Assembly: GCA_937930235.1 (NCBI GenBank) | Contig: CALGLJ010000015.1 | Coordinates: 1 to 50,848 of the forward strand | Length of the DNA: 50,848 bases | Direction of reading: 5' to 3' | Source of the DNA: an uncultured Verrucomicrobiales bacterium | GTDB lineage: Bacteria; Verrucomicrobiota; Verrucomicrobiia; Verrucomicrobiales; Akkermansiaceae | Shown here: piece after piece, positions 18,728 through 27,349 of the stretch | Layout: each line of letters begins with the position of its first letter | How positions within the stretch are numbered: the stretch's first letter is position 1 | Program-made: the position numbers and the translations under genes | Notes under the pieces: generated by a model | What the model was told of the DNA's origin: nothing | The model's input: only the letters and a program-made list of their open reading frames with translations | The model's database searches: none

Positions 18728-18792
18728 AACGCCCGAAACTGCGGCGACAAGAAACGATTTCGTGAAAGAAAGAGATCTTTTGGCCAGCACCC

Positions 18793-19743
18793 TTACCAAG
18801 GGCGAATCATTTTTAAAAAATCAGTCCATTTACTCGGAAGCGGCTCAGCAGGGGCGAAGACTTCTAACTTGGTATCACTGCGTGCAAAATTGATTTCGGT
18901 CGCCCGGTCATGCAGCTCTCCATCGACCTCGGTCGGCACAGGTTCATCTGCCGTGATTCGTAAAGTGGCCGCTTGGAGATAGACCATCGAGTCACTCGGG
19001 AATTGCATATCCACGCCTCCGCGAGCCACTCCCTTGAGAGATTCCAATACCATGCGGTAGCCAGATTCTTTAAAAATCACGATGTCGAGTAGTTGATCCG
19101 CATTGTCCGCCTGTCCGAAAAAGCGAAATTGACCACCATAAAGTGACCCATTTCCCACGAGGATGAAGACGCCTTCATGCTCCTGACCATCGGGAGTTGT
19201 AATCGTTAATTTCGGCGGGCGTTCTCGTAAGAGGCGTGCCCCAGTCATCACGTAGGAAAGCGGACCGTAGCGTTTCTTACTTTGCCAAGTGGTCTCCTCG
19301 ATCACTTGAGCATCGAAGCCCACTCCAGCCATTTGCACAAAAGGCGCCCCATTGAGCGTGAAAAGATCCACCATCTTCTTCTCCCCCGCATCAATCACCT
19401 CCATGGCCCGCTTGAGTTGATCAAAGGGAATACCCATTTCCCGAGCAAAGACATTCATCGTCCCTGTCGGAAACACTCCTAAAATTGTTCGCGAGCCAGC
19501 GAGTCCTTCCACCACGGCATTGAGAGTCCCATCTCCTCCGGCAGCGATTACCACGGGTTCACCTTTCTTAGCCAACTCGCGGGCGAGCTCCACAGATTCT
19601 TCCCGACTGCGAGTGGCATAAATCACAAACCGGGTGGCATTCTGCATCACAAAATTCAATGCACGCTTCCCCCGTTCGCTCTTGGCTTTGGGATTCAAGA
19701 TGAGCGGGTAGCGCGGTAAATCTTCCGAGGGAGTCTCTGACAT
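18793..19743 (-). CDS. Diacylglycerol kinase-family lipid kinase (YegS/BmrU/DgkB-like)
   Basis: The N-terminal catalytic domain shows LILNPKAKSERG and the nucleotide-binding GGDGTLNAVVEG motif near residue 70, followed by GVFPTGTMNVFAREMG, which corresponds to the G-T-x-N-D-F/A pattern. The C-terminal beta domain contains VDGELHD. These kinases phosphorylate diacylglycerol or related lipids with ATP. The start is placed at ATG 19743, 4 bases after the Maf stop; an earlier in-frame ATG at 19779 would overlap Maf by 32 bases. It follows Maf on the same strand as the last gene of a probable three-gene transcript. Confidence 0.92.
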   Translation of the reverse strand: MSETPSEDLPRYPLILNPKAKSERGKRALNFVMQNATRFVIYATRSREESVELARELAKKGEPVVIAAGGDGTLNAVVEGLAGSRTILGVFPTGTMNVFAREMGIPFDQLKRAMEVIDAGEKKMVDLFTLNGAPFVQMAGVGFDAQVIEETTWQSKKRYGPLSYVMTGARLLRERPPKLTITTPDGQEHEGVFILVGNGSLYGGQFRFFGQADNADQLLDIVIFKESGYRMVLESLKGVARGGVDMQFPSDSMVYLQAATLRITADEPVPTEVDGELHDRATEINFARSDTKLEVFAPAEPLPSKWTDFLKMIRPW

Positions 19744-19747
19744 AAGA

Positions 19748-20350
19748 TCAGTGCGGAAGAGGAAACCCCATTTGCTCAAGATGGTCGAGGACCTTTGCCA
19801 CGGGAAGCCCTACGATGTTATTAAAATCACCCTCAATCTTTTCCACAATCATTTCTCCGTGCTCCTGAATGGCATAACCCCCAGCCTTATCTAGGACGTC
19901 CACTTTTGCGAGATAGTCCTCCAGAGTGGAGTCATCAAATTGGTGAAATTTCACATAAGAAGCTTCGATGAAATCTAAGCTCTCACTCCCCTGAATCAGC
20001 GATACCGCCGTGATCACCTCATGCACTCGCCCGCGGAAGGTCTTCAGATTGCTTCTCGCTTCTGCCAGATCCTGCGGCTTACCGTAGACCGCCCCCCCCA
20101 GAGCGACGACGGTGTCACTGCCTAAAATCAGATCTTGGGGATGATCCAACGCAATCGCCGTTGCCTTAAGACGCGCGTTGGTCAACGAAAGCTCACGAGG
20201 TTTGAGAGTCCCCGGTCCTAGTTCCTCCACCTCAGGGCATATGATTTCAAAACTCAATCCTGCCTCTTTGAGAAGATCTCTCCGCCTCGGAGATCCCGAA
20301 GCAAGAATCAAACGAGGCGATAAGGCGGAAGAATCAATTAAACCAATCAT
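19748..20350 (-). CDS. Maf-like nucleoside triphosphate pyrophosphatase
   Basis: The N-terminal motif ASGSPRRRDLL, the central GSDTVVALGG and the late EHGEMIVEKIEGDFNNIVGLP are those of Maf proteins, which hydrolyse non-canonical or dTTP/UTP nucleotides and affect septation in some bacteria. The 200-residue length is standard. The last motif (EGDFNNIVGLPV) is characteristic of the dTTP/UTP type (YhdE-like). Its ATG lies 21 bases after the repeat-protein gene; the lipid kinase follows after 4 bases. Confidence 0.94.
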   Translation of the reverse strand: MIGLIDSSALSPRLILASGSPRRRDLLKEAGLSFEIICPEVEELGPGTLKPRELSLTNARLKATAIALDHPQDLILGSDTVVALGGAVYGKPQDLAEARSNLKTFRGRVHEVITAVSLIQGSESLDFIEASYVKFHQFDDSTLEDYLAKVDVLDKAGGYAIQEHGEMIVEKIEGDFNNIVGLPVAKVLDHLEQMGFPLPH

Positions 20351-20371
20351 TGAAAACAGATCAATACAGCC

Positions 20372-21727
20372 TTAACGACCTAATCTTCTCAGCACCCGGT
20401 CCTTTGCCCGTTCGCTTAACAAGTCTGATTCTTCGACATACGCAGCCCCCGCCTCTTGGTCTTCACCAATCAACTGAAAGACCGCGATGCCTAGAGCTCG
20501 ATCACGGGTTCGCTCGTCGGTGATCGTTTCGGCGAGCTCGATCTTAGGAGTGGCCGGCCCTGATTGTTCATTGAAAATATAGGAGCTGACTGCCGAATCT
20601 CGCACCGGACCCACTGGTTGCTCAGACACCCAAGCCAGCGCACCCTGAGGATCTTGCGCGACCCATGGGCGGATCACATTACCTACCCCATCTTGTTTAC
20701 CTTCTTCCGAGCCATTTTCCATGAGCCACGCCATCGCTCCGGAGGGATCTTGTTTCGCCAATTCTCCCACGACATTTCCCATGGCGTCATTGCGAATGTC
20801 ATCATCCTCGATCCCAAGAACTTTATCTGCAGCAAGCTGAGAGTCTTGCGCCGCCAAGGACACAATTCCCGCTCGGAACGCTTCTTCCTGATCTTCTGCC
20901 GGTAAAGTTTTGATCCAGCCTTCTGTTTCATTCCAATCGGACTTCGCCCACTCGGAGGCGATGGATTGATAGGCAGATCTGCGATTTTCTTCATCCACAT
21001 TTGTCAGCATTTCGGCCGCTTTCCTCGGGTCATCTTTTGCTAAAACTTTCAATGCGCTCGCGGTGGCACGACTGCCCTCCCCCCGACCATTCAATTCTGA
21101 GGCCCACTTCAAGGCCGCAGCAGGATCTTGCTTAGCCCATTCTCCCGCAATCAACGCTTCGGCAGAGTTGTCTCCTCCTCCGCCGCCACCCCTTCGACCA
21201 CGCATCCCTCGACGTCCCATCATCGACATCATCTGAAACTCTGATTTATTTTCCTGAAAATAGAGAGAGGCTCCAACAGGATCGCTTGCGGCCCAGCTTT
21301 GTAGCACCGTGGGTTTCACAAAATTTCCCGCAAAGCCCATCTTCGTGCGAGCGTGCTCCATCGCATCTGTGGGAGAAGTCTCAGCCCAAGAAGAAAACAA
21401 AAGGTATGCCGCTAAGACTCGTTCCGAAAATGGAAGAGCATCCAATTTCTCGGCCTCTTCCGCAAATTGATCTCCTGCTAGATTTGAGTAAAATTCGATG
21501 AGCCCGGAAATGCGCGACGTTTGCCCCGGTTGATTGGTGATCTCCGCATAACTATTCAACTTCTCCTGCCTGGCTTGAGAGGTCGTAGCAGTCGCCCCGC
21601 GTTGAATGGCTCGATTTTTTTCAATTTCGACTTTTTCCGAAGGGGCAGGACTGTTCCCTTTCGCCAAGAAACCAAGCCCGCCGCCGATCAGCAAGCACGT
21701 CACTCCCGTAATAAGCTGTTCTTTCAT
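20372..21727 (-). CDS. Exported protein with ~31-residue W-x-x-x-DP-x-x-A helical repeats
   Basis: I do not recognise a named family. The N-terminus has a signal-anchor (LITGVTCLLIGGGLGFLA). From about residue 110 a repeated unit of the type W-A-x-x-D-P-x-x-A-x-x-W occurs at about 113, 143, 196, 227, 258, 289, 320 and 352, giving spacings of 30, 53, 31, 31, 31, 31 and 32. The only wide gap (143 to 196) contains an insertion with GRRGMRGRRGGGGGG. Each unit probably forms two short helices, so the protein should be a solenoid scaffold outside the cytoplasm. Similar tryptophan-aspartate-proline repeat proteins are common in Verrucomicrobiota but have no known function. Confidence 0.75.
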   Translation of the reverse strand: MKEQLITGVTCLLIGGGLGFLAKGNSPAPSEKVEIEKNRAIQRGATATTSQARQEKLNSYAEITNQPGQTSRISGLIEFYSNLAGDQFAEEAEKLDALPFSERVLAAYLLFSSWAETSPTDAMEHARTKMGFAGNFVKPTVLQSWAASDPVGASLYFQENKSEFQMMSMMGRRGMRGRRGGGGGGDNSAEALIAGEWAKQDPAAALKWASELNGRGEGSRATASALKVLAKDDPRKAAEMLTNVDEENRRSAYQSIASEWAKSDWNETEGWIKTLPAEDQEEAFRAGIVSLAAQDSQLAADKVLGIEDDDIRNDAMGNVVGELAKQDPSGAMAWLMENGSEEGKQDGVGNVIRPWVAQDPQGALAWVSEQPVGPVRDSAVSSYIFNEQSGPATPKIELAETITDERTRDRALGIAVFQLIGEDQEAGAAYVEESDLLSERAKDRVLRRLGR

Positions 21728-21744
21728 TCTGAAGATTCTCTCTT

Positions 21745-21784
21745 AAAAAGAAAAAATCTGCGACGAAAATTTCCGCCGCAGATT
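21745..21784 (-). terminator. Factor-independent terminator of the DksA-like gene
   Basis: On the minus strand AATCTGCG (21784-21777) pairs with CGCAGATT (21762-21755), with further inner pairing, followed by TTTTCTTTTT at 21754-21745. It starts 24 bases after the stop codon of the DksA-like gene and separates it from the downstream repeat-protein gene. Confidence 0.85.
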
Positions 21785-21808
21785 GAAATCTTTCATCACG
21801 AATGATTC

Positions 21809-22552
21809 TTAGTTGAAACCAAACGCATCGCTCTGGGTGAAACGACGGTGACCGTTTTCTTCTTCCCACTTGGCTTGGCACTCAACCGTGAGCCTCGCAA
21901 ATGGGATCGCTTCGAGGCGCATTTTAGGAATCTTTTCTTTCGAGATCTCACAAATCCCATAAGTCCCAAGATCGAGGCGATTCAAGGCCCCCTCAATTTC
22001 TTCAAGGGCGTCATGCTCTTGAGAAAGCAAATTTAGAGCAAAATCTCGATCATAAGCATCAGATCCGGCATCTCCCTGGTGCATGCCGGAGCCGCTGGCA
22101 TCACTGCCACTGTCTGCCGCACTCTTGGTATCCTGCTGCATGCCATACATGGTATCCATGAGCTGATCGCGTAGATCCATGAGCTTTTGCTTTTGTTTCT
22201 TCTCGAAAGGAGAAAGTTTGGCAAGTTTTTCCGGTTTAACGAATTTTTTGATCACAATCGGAGGTTCGATCTCCTCTTCCTCCTTCTTCGCAGCAGCTTT
22301 TTTGGTCGCTTTTTTTGCTAGGGTGGCAGTTTTTTTGGTCGCCTCTTTTGCTGGAGCAGCAGTTTTTTTGGCGGCAACTGCCTTTTTCGCGGTTTTCTTA
22401 GCTGGAGTAACGGTTTTATTGGCCGCTTTCGTCGCTTTTTTTGCCACTTTTTTCGTGGCTTTTTTCGCAACCTTCTTGGCTACGACTTTCTTTGTGGCTT
22501 TTTTCGCAACCTTCTTGGCTGCGGCCTTCTTTGCAACTTTCTTTTTTGCCAT
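21809..22552 (-). CDS. TraR/DksA-type protein with histone-H1-like Lys/Ala N-terminal tail
   Basis: Residues 1-90 are almost only Lys, Ala, Thr and Val in AKKVAKKATKK-type repeats, resembling the tails of histone H1-like proteins. A short acidic hinge (EEEEIEPP, 91-98) leads to a coiled-coil and then a DksA/TraR domain (about 110-235) with SDAYDRDFALNLLSQE and LGTYGICE. The zinc finger is reduced: Cys201 and Cys225 remain, while the other two positions are Ser204 and Thr222, so zinc binding is probably weak or lost. The domain should bind RNA polymerase through the secondary channel; the tail could bind DNA. It lies divergently from scpB across a 204-base gap and ends in a clear terminator. 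Length (247) exceeds E. coli DksA by about 100 residues, which is the tail. Confidence 0.88.
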   Translation of the reverse strand: MAKKKVAKKAAAKKVAKKATKKVVAKKVAKKATKKVAKKATKAANKTVTPAKKTAKKAVAAKKTAAPAKEATKKTATLAKKATKKAAAKKEEEEIEPPIVIKKFVKPEKLAKLSPFEKKQKQKLMDLRDQLMDTMYGMQQDTKSAADSGSDASGSGMHQGDAGSDAYDRDFALNLLSQEHDALEEIEGALNRLDLGTYGICEISKEKIPKMRLEAIPFARLTVECQAKWEEENGHRRFTQSDAFGFN

Positions 22553-22756
22553 TGATCTAAAAGGGGTATCGGAGGAAATTGGAATTGATGGTCATTGTCC
22601 GAGAAGCTAGTTCCATACCAGCTTTTCACTCAATTGGGCGGCGTTAATTAGTGGCTTAATCTCCACTGCGCAAGCTGAATTTTACGGCCCAATTTTCTGA
22701 GAATCTCAGCTGACTCTTGAATTCTTCTTGCTTCACCCTAGTCTGAGCGTCCTCAC
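22553..22756. other. Divergent intergenic region between the DksA-like gene and scpB
   Basis: A 204-base gene-free stretch that must hold promoters for both genes. I see no convincing -35/-10 pair, only AT-rich sequence and a weak 5-base inverted repeat AAGCT...AGCTT at about 22604-22624. Confidence 0.4.
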
Positions 22757-23527
22757 ATGGATCTTGCGTCTATTTTAGAATCACTATTGGTGGCTTCCGA
22801 GTCTCCTCTCCCATCTTCAGAATTGTCCAGGCTCGTCCGAGCACGAGCAACCGAGTTCACTGATGATGCCATCACGGAGGAATCCGATGAAAAACCAACC
22901 CCCGAAGGACCAGAAAGCGAGTTGGACATGGTCGCTCTCGCTCAAACCACGGATGAAGAAGTCGACGAAGCGATTGCCAAGCTCAATCAAATCTACCTCA
23001 CCCAAGGCCGTGCCTTCACCATCACGCAACGCGCCAAGGGTTGGAAGCTCTTTACTCGTTCAGAGTTTGGAGGCTTTGTTTCCCGTCTCTTTCCCAGTCG
23101 GAAACCAGAGCGGCTCAGCGCCCCCGCGATGGAGACTCTCGCCATCACCGCCTATCGCCAACCCATCACCAAGTCAGCGCTCGAAGCAGTGCGAGGGGTC
23201 TCTTGTGACGGAATGCTCCAAAAACTCCTCGATCGCGAACTTGTCAAAATCGAAGGGCGTGCTGACCTCCCAGGCCGGCCCCTGCTTTATGCCACCACAG
23301 ATCTTTTTTTGGAACACTTCGGAATCACTGATATTGACGAGCTCCCAAATATTGGAGAACTCCGAAAGGTGGAACTCCCCTCTGGAGAAGAAAGCCCCGC
23401 AAGCACCTCGGAAGAAGAATCTCAAACTGGAGAAACAGAGAAGCAACTCGCTCTGAGCGCGATCGAAAAAAACGCGGAAGAAAAAGAAGACACCACTGAT
23501 ACTCCCGAAAATACCGAAGAGGAGTGA
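22757..23527 (+). CDS. scpB: Segregation and condensation protein B
   Basis: ScpB is the winged-helix partner of ScpA and SMC in chromosome condensation. The N-terminus (LASILESLLVASESPLPSSELSRL) matches the ScpB first winged-helix, the segment ETLAITAYRQPITKSALEAVRG is the conserved core motif, and LPGRPLLYATTDLFLEHFG closes the second domain. A non-conserved acidic insertion (about 35-65) and an acidic, Glu-rich C-terminal tail (about 208-256) are present, adding about 50 residues over common ScpB. No scpA is in the window. It is followed by pheA after 45 bases. Confidence 0.93.
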   Translation: MDLASILESLLVASESPLPSSELSRLVRARATEFTDDAITEESDEKPTPEGPESELDMVALAQTTDEEVDEAIAKLNQIYLTQGRAFTITQRAKGWKLFTRSEFGGFVSRLFPSRKPERLSAPAMETLAITAYRQPITKSALEAVRGVSCDGMLQKLLDRELVKIEGRADLPGRPLLYATTDLFLEHFGITDIDELPNIGELRKVELPSGEESPASTSEEESQTGETEKQLALSAIEKNAEEKEDTTDTPENTEEE

Positions 23528-23572
23528 AGACTCCTGTTTACTATTCCTAATTCACCTTTCACGATCTCCTCC

Positions 23573-24643
23573 GTGCCACTCGACGACATTCGCAAAACCA
23601 TCGATTCCATCGACACCCAGATCTTGGATCTTCTCTCCCAAAGAGCAGATGCCGTTCATGAAGTCGGTGAGATCAAAAAAAAGGAAGGCTTACAAATTTA
23701 CGCTCCCGAGCGTGAAGACGCGCTCCTGAAATCACTCGTCACAAAAAATAAAGGACGGCTCCCAGAACACAGTATTCGTGCGATCTACCGCGAAATCATG
23801 TCGGCGGCGCTGCATCTGGAAGACGAATTAAAAATCGCATACCTGGGGCCAAAGGGAACTTGGACTCACCAAGCTGCCATCAAAAAATTTGGGCATTCGG
23901 TCGAGTATCTTGATCGAGAAAATTTTGCCGAAGTGTTTGATAGCGTGGCCCGTCGCCGCGCCAATTATGGCGTCGTCCCTATTGAGAATTCGACCGAAGG
24001 AGCAGTCTCTCATACTCTGGACCTCTTTGTTGAATCTCCTCTGAAAATTTGTGCTCAGATTTTACTTCGGATCGAGAATGGGCTCATGGCATCCATTCCC
24101 CGTTCCGAGATCAAAACACTCTACTCCCACCCGCAGGTCTTCGGGCAATGCCGGAACTGGATTCTCCAGAATCTCCCTAAAGCCGATCTGGTCGAAGTCT
24201 CCTCCACCACCAAGGCGGCCCAACTTGCCCGACAGAATGCCCACCAAGGAGCCGCCGCAATGGGAGGCCCTCTGGCCGCAGAGCTGAATGATCTCACCAT
24301 GCTCGAAAGCGCCATTCAGGACCGGGCGACCAACACGACACGCTTTCTGGTCATTGGCGAAGAAACCTGCCCTCCCACGGGAAAAGATCGCACCTCTATT
24401 CTCTTTTCCGTGCACGATCGCCCCGGCTCTCTCGTGAAAGCATTGCAATCGTTCGACGCTTTTGAAATCAATATGTCAAAGATTGAATCTCGTCCTTCAA
24501 AACAGAAAAACTGGGAATACATTTTTTACGTCGATCTGGCTGGGCACTGTGAAAACCGCGAAGTCGCAGACGCCCTCGAACAGCTTGAGAAGCATTGCTC
24601 TCTCGTGAAAATCCTCGGTTCCTATCCAGATCTCATTCTTTAA
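23573..24643 (+). CDS. pheA: Bifunctional chorismate mutase / prephenate dehydratase
   Basis: Converts chorismate to prephenate and then to phenylpyruvate for phenylalanine synthesis. Three domains in order: AroQ-type chorismate mutase (about 1-85, LDDIRKTIDSIDTQILDLL), prephenate dehydratase (about 88-270, with YLGPKGTWTHQAA, PIENSTEGAV and the catalytic TTRF), and a C-terminal ACT domain (about 280-352) with ESRPS, the phenylalanine-binding motif responsible for feedback inhibition. The start is GTG at 23573. The stop codon overlaps the stop of the opposing protease gene by two bases, leaving no intergenic room at this convergent junction. Confidence 0.95.
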   Translation: MPLDDIRKTIDSIDTQILDLLSQRADAVHEVGEIKKKEGLQIYAPEREDALLKSLVTKNKGRLPEHSIRAIYREIMSAALHLEDELKIAYLGPKGTWTHQAAIKKFGHSVEYLDRENFAEVFDSVARRRANYGVVPIENSTEGAVSHTLDLFVESPLKICAQILLRIENGLMASIPRSEIKTLYSHPQVFGQCRNWILQNLPKADLVEVSSTTKAAQLARQNAHQGAAAMGGPLAAELNDLTMLESAIQDRATNTTRFLVIGEETCPPTGKDRTSILFSVHDRPGSLVKALQSFDAFEINMSKIESRPSKQKNWEYIFYVDLAGHCENREVADALEQLEKHCSLVKILGSYPDLIL

Positions 24644-26871
24644 TCGTAATCTACTTCTAGGAGGTAATCCCCCACTTGCTCTCCTAAGACCGTGGTGGCC
24701 CAGATGAAATAATCCCTCTCTCCGGCTGCCGTAAAACTTACGGTCACCGTCCCTTCCTCACCCGAAGCTTGATCGATCCTTTCTAAATTGTCATCGAGGA
24801 GAATTAAGAAGGGTTCAAAATTTGAACTGGTCATCGTGACCGTCACCACCGCTCCTGCAGGAGGAGTGATAATGATGCTTTCATCATAATACTCCGTCCC
24901 AGAAAATTGAAAATCTGACGGCGACAAAGTCCCCGGATAAGTTCCCTCGTCTGGGATTAAATCAGAAGGGAAATATGATAGCGTATAGGATCCGGTAGCC
25001 TCTGGAATCGCGGAAGTGACCCGGAGAATATAGCTTTGACGCGGTAGCCCCGTGAAAAAAAGAAGTTGCTCTCCCGCTTCTTCGGTCGGAGGAGTGGTTA
25101 AATCCAGAAACAATCCCGTTTCTGCGTTATGCAGGGTCGCCCTGGGTAAAAAACCGTCATTGGAAGAAAGGCTAACAAACAAGTCAAGACCCTGAGCTCC
25201 GCCAGGAATGAGATATTGATCTGTAAAATAGGTCTCATCGGTAAAATCAGGATGAGAAGGATCTGACGCTTCGATCTCTCCAGAACTCAAGCCAGAAACA
25301 AGGATGGGGAGTGCATCTTGAGATCGATAGATCGCCAGAAAAATCGGACCTAGTTCTCCCCCATTCGTACTCGTCACGCGCACCCGATACCGCGTTCCTT
25401 CGCTCGGGGTAAACGAGAAAATTTCATCATTTCCACCGGCATGATCCCCATTTGATTCGGCCAAAATCATTTCATTTTCATCATCAATGAGCTGCAACCT
25501 GCTATTGAGCGATGATGATCTCATCACGAATTCCAAAGGCTCTCCGGCAACGAAATCCGATAAAATGTAGTCCTTAAAGTAAGAGCCATTCTCTAGCTGA
25601 CGGTCATTCTCATTGAGAGAAGAATTAATATAACCGGGAGCTTGAATTTCATAGTCACGAAGAGCGACCTCACGAGAGACCAGGAAACGCCGCCTGAAGT
25701 ATCCCTGCGCAAGCTCTGGCGTGGGACTTTTCGCATACATCATCGCAAACCGAGCATCCGCTGCAGGAGCTTCCAGTGGTGCGATCGGAATGACCGTCCA
25801 GTTCTTCAAATCAGGAGAAAACTCGATTTCAGTCTCAATCTCTTCCGTATCGATCCGGCTCTGAAAGATCACCGCGCGCGCTGGCTCCTCATCACCTTGC
25901 GTGACCAGATCGACTACCCCCCAATCATCCTGATTTTTTTGGAGCGGAGACGTGAAGTTTGCAAATTCATCCCAGTTCAGGAGTCCATCCCCATCTTCAT
26001 CTAAACTCACTCCCCCGACTGCGTTCTCTAGCGCCCATTGCGCATAGTCAGGCCGGATGTGCTGATTGATCCATGGAATAAAGGAAGACACCCTCGTGTA
26101 AGCTCCATACGCATTTGGATCCGCGCAGTCAAAACCTGGAGGAGCAAAGCTCGTCAAACCAGCAAGAAGCCATCCCTCACCACCCTCTCGCGAGACCAAC
26201 AAAGGACCACCACTATCACCGCTACAAGTATCGATCCCTCCTTCGGCAAAACCCGCAATGAGCATCTCATCAGTGAGAAGGCCATCGTAGATCGTAGATA
26301 CATTGCCAAGCTCATTAGCAACAATAGGAAGCTGAGCCTCCCTGAGTTCATTGGGAATATTTGTGGTCAAAGTATCCGTCGTCCCCCAACCAATGACCGT
26401 CGACATCACCCCCGAGAGCGATCTGGAAGTCTCCTCGAAAAGCCCAATCGGCACAATCTCCTCCGGCAAAGCCTCTGCGAGGAGCAGTAGGGCGATATCA
26501 TTTTGGACCGTTACTGCGTTGTAGCCAGGATGCACAAAGATATCCGAGACCCGGACTCGAGTCATCTCGGTGAGAAGATGAGACCCAAAGCCAACTTCGA
26601 TCTCATCCACCTCAGTCTCCACGACACAATGGGCCGCCGTAATGATCCAGCGAGGATGAATGACAGATCCTCCACAAATATGACGACTTGGCGTATCGGG
26701 CTGATTCACACTAGAAAGTGAAACCATCCATGGATACTCCCCAGGATCGGCAAACCCTCCACCAATAATCGGAAGTGGCAGCGAGGGATCATCATCTTGG
26801 GACCAAGAAGACCCGATCATCGCGATCTCCACCAAAATAGTGATTAAAATAACTGGTTTAAAAAAAATCAT
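24640..26871 (-). CDS. Secreted trypsin-like serine protease with EF-hand-like loop and C-terminal PPC-type domains
   Basis: A signal peptide (about 1-24) precedes a chymotrypsin-fold domain starting IIGGGFADPGEYPWMV. The catalytic triad is visible: His in TAAHCV, Asp in NDIALLLLAE, Ser in CSGDSGGPLL. A calcium-binding DEDGDGLLNWDEF loop at about 295-307 follows the protease, then about 430 residues containing three beta-rich units resembling bacterial pre-peptidase C-terminal (PPC) domains (around 410-525, 530-640, 645-743; for example EPFLILLDDNLERI). These domains usually aid secretion or surface binding. The trypsin family is uncommon in bacteria. Its promoter region toward yqjD-like gene carries an inverted repeat. 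Confidence 0.92.
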   Translation of the reverse strand: MIFFKPVILITILVEIAMIGSSWSQDDDPSLPLPIIGGGFADPGEYPWMVSLSSVNQPDTPSRHICGGSVIHPRWIITAAHCVVETEVDEIEVGFGSHLLTEMTRVRVSDIFVHPGYNAVTVQNDIALLLLAEALPEEIVPIGLFEETSRSLSGVMSTVIGWGTTDTLTTNIPNELREAQLPIVANELGNVSTIYDGLLTDEMLIAGFAEGGIDTCSGDSGGPLLVSREGGEGWLLAGLTSFAPPGFDCADPNAYGAYTRVSSFIPWINQHIRPDYAQWALENAVGGVSLDEDGDGLLNWDEFANFTSPLQKNQDDWGVVDLVTQGDEEPARAVIFQSRIDTEEIETEIEFSPDLKNWTVIPIAPLEAPAADARFAMMYAKSPTPELAQGYFRRRFLVSREVALRDYEIQAPGYINSSLNENDRQLENGSYFKDYILSDFVAGEPLEFVMRSSSLNSRLQLIDDENEMILAESNGDHAGGNDEIFSFTPSEGTRYRVRVTSTNGGELGPIFLAIYRSQDALPILVSGLSSGEIEASDPSHPDFTDETYFTDQYLIPGGAQGLDLFVSLSSNDGFLPRATLHNAETGLFLDLTTPPTEEAGEQLLFFTGLPRQSYILRVTSAIPEATGSYTLSYFPSDLIPDEGTYPGTLSPSDFQFSGTEYYDESIIITPPAGAVVTVTMTSSNFEPFLILLDDNLERIDQASGEEGTVTVSFTAAGERDYFIWATTVLGEQVGDYLLEVDYD

Positions 26872-26902
26872 CTCATTTCAGAGTGCGTGTTCCTATTAGA
26901 AC

Positions 26903-26938
26903 GACAAGAGTGAATCTCTCATTCACTCAAAACTTGTC
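26903..26938. promoter_or_regulatory. Nested inverted repeat between divergent protease and yqjD-like genes
   Basis: Inner arms GAGTGAAT (26908-26915) and ATTCACTC (26921-26928) around a 5-base centre, and outer arms GACAAG (26903-26908) and CTTGTC (26933-26938), all in the 97-base gap between two divergent start codons. This is the position of an operator that could control both genes; no transcription factor gene is adjacent. Confidence 0.5.
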
Positions 26939-26968
26939 TTCTGGCTGAAGCGAGCCAATCTAAGCTCT

Positions 26969-27325
26969 ATGAACGAGCAACTCAATCCACCAAATCCGTT
27001 CTCAGAAACCCCATCTTCTCAAGGTGCCGCTGACGAACTGCGTGTCGCGGCTGGTGAAAACGCCAAACACGCAAAAGACGCCGCCGTCGAAAAGGCTGAC
27101 ACCCTCAAAGATGTCGTCTCCTCGCGTGCGGCCGCTCTCCGGGAAGGCGCTGGTGAAACGGCCATCAACCTCAAGGGAGTCGCCGGAGAACAATGGCAAG
27201 ATACCTGCCTGAAGGCCAAAGAACTTCAAGCTTCTTTGGAAGACAGCGTTCGTGCCAACCCTACAAAAGCAGTCCTCACGGCTGCAGCAGCCGGTTTCAT
27301 CGCAGGATTAATCCTCCGGCGCTAA
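26969..27325 (+). CDS. YqjD/ElaB-like DUF883 inner-membrane protein
   Basis: A 118-residue protein with a polar, Ala-rich helical body (repeated A-A-x-x-A-K heptad-like) and a single C-terminal membrane helix preceded by RANPTKAVLTAAAAGFIAGLILRR, the ending typical of DUF883 proteins such as YqjD and ElaB. YqjD binds ribosomes at the membrane in stationary phase in E. coli; that function is not shown here. It starts a three-gene cluster with a YqjE-like gene and a third small membrane protein, in the same order as yqjDEK of enterobacteria. Confidence 0.85.
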   Translation: MNEQLNPPNPFSETPSSQGAADELRVAAGENAKHAKDAAVEKADTLKDVVSSRAAALREGAGETAINLKGVAGEQWQDTCLKAKELQASLEDSVRANPTKAVLTAAAAGFIAGLILRR

Positions 27326-27349
27326 AAAAACCTAACACAGCAGAGATTC

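Noticed and set aside
22179-22610. Plus-strand frame of 143 residues, very hydrophobic (Phe/Ala-rich) opposite the DksA-like gene
   Set aside because: It is the antisense shadow of the Lys/Ala repeat tail; AAG/AAA-rich codons read backwards give Phe and Ala.
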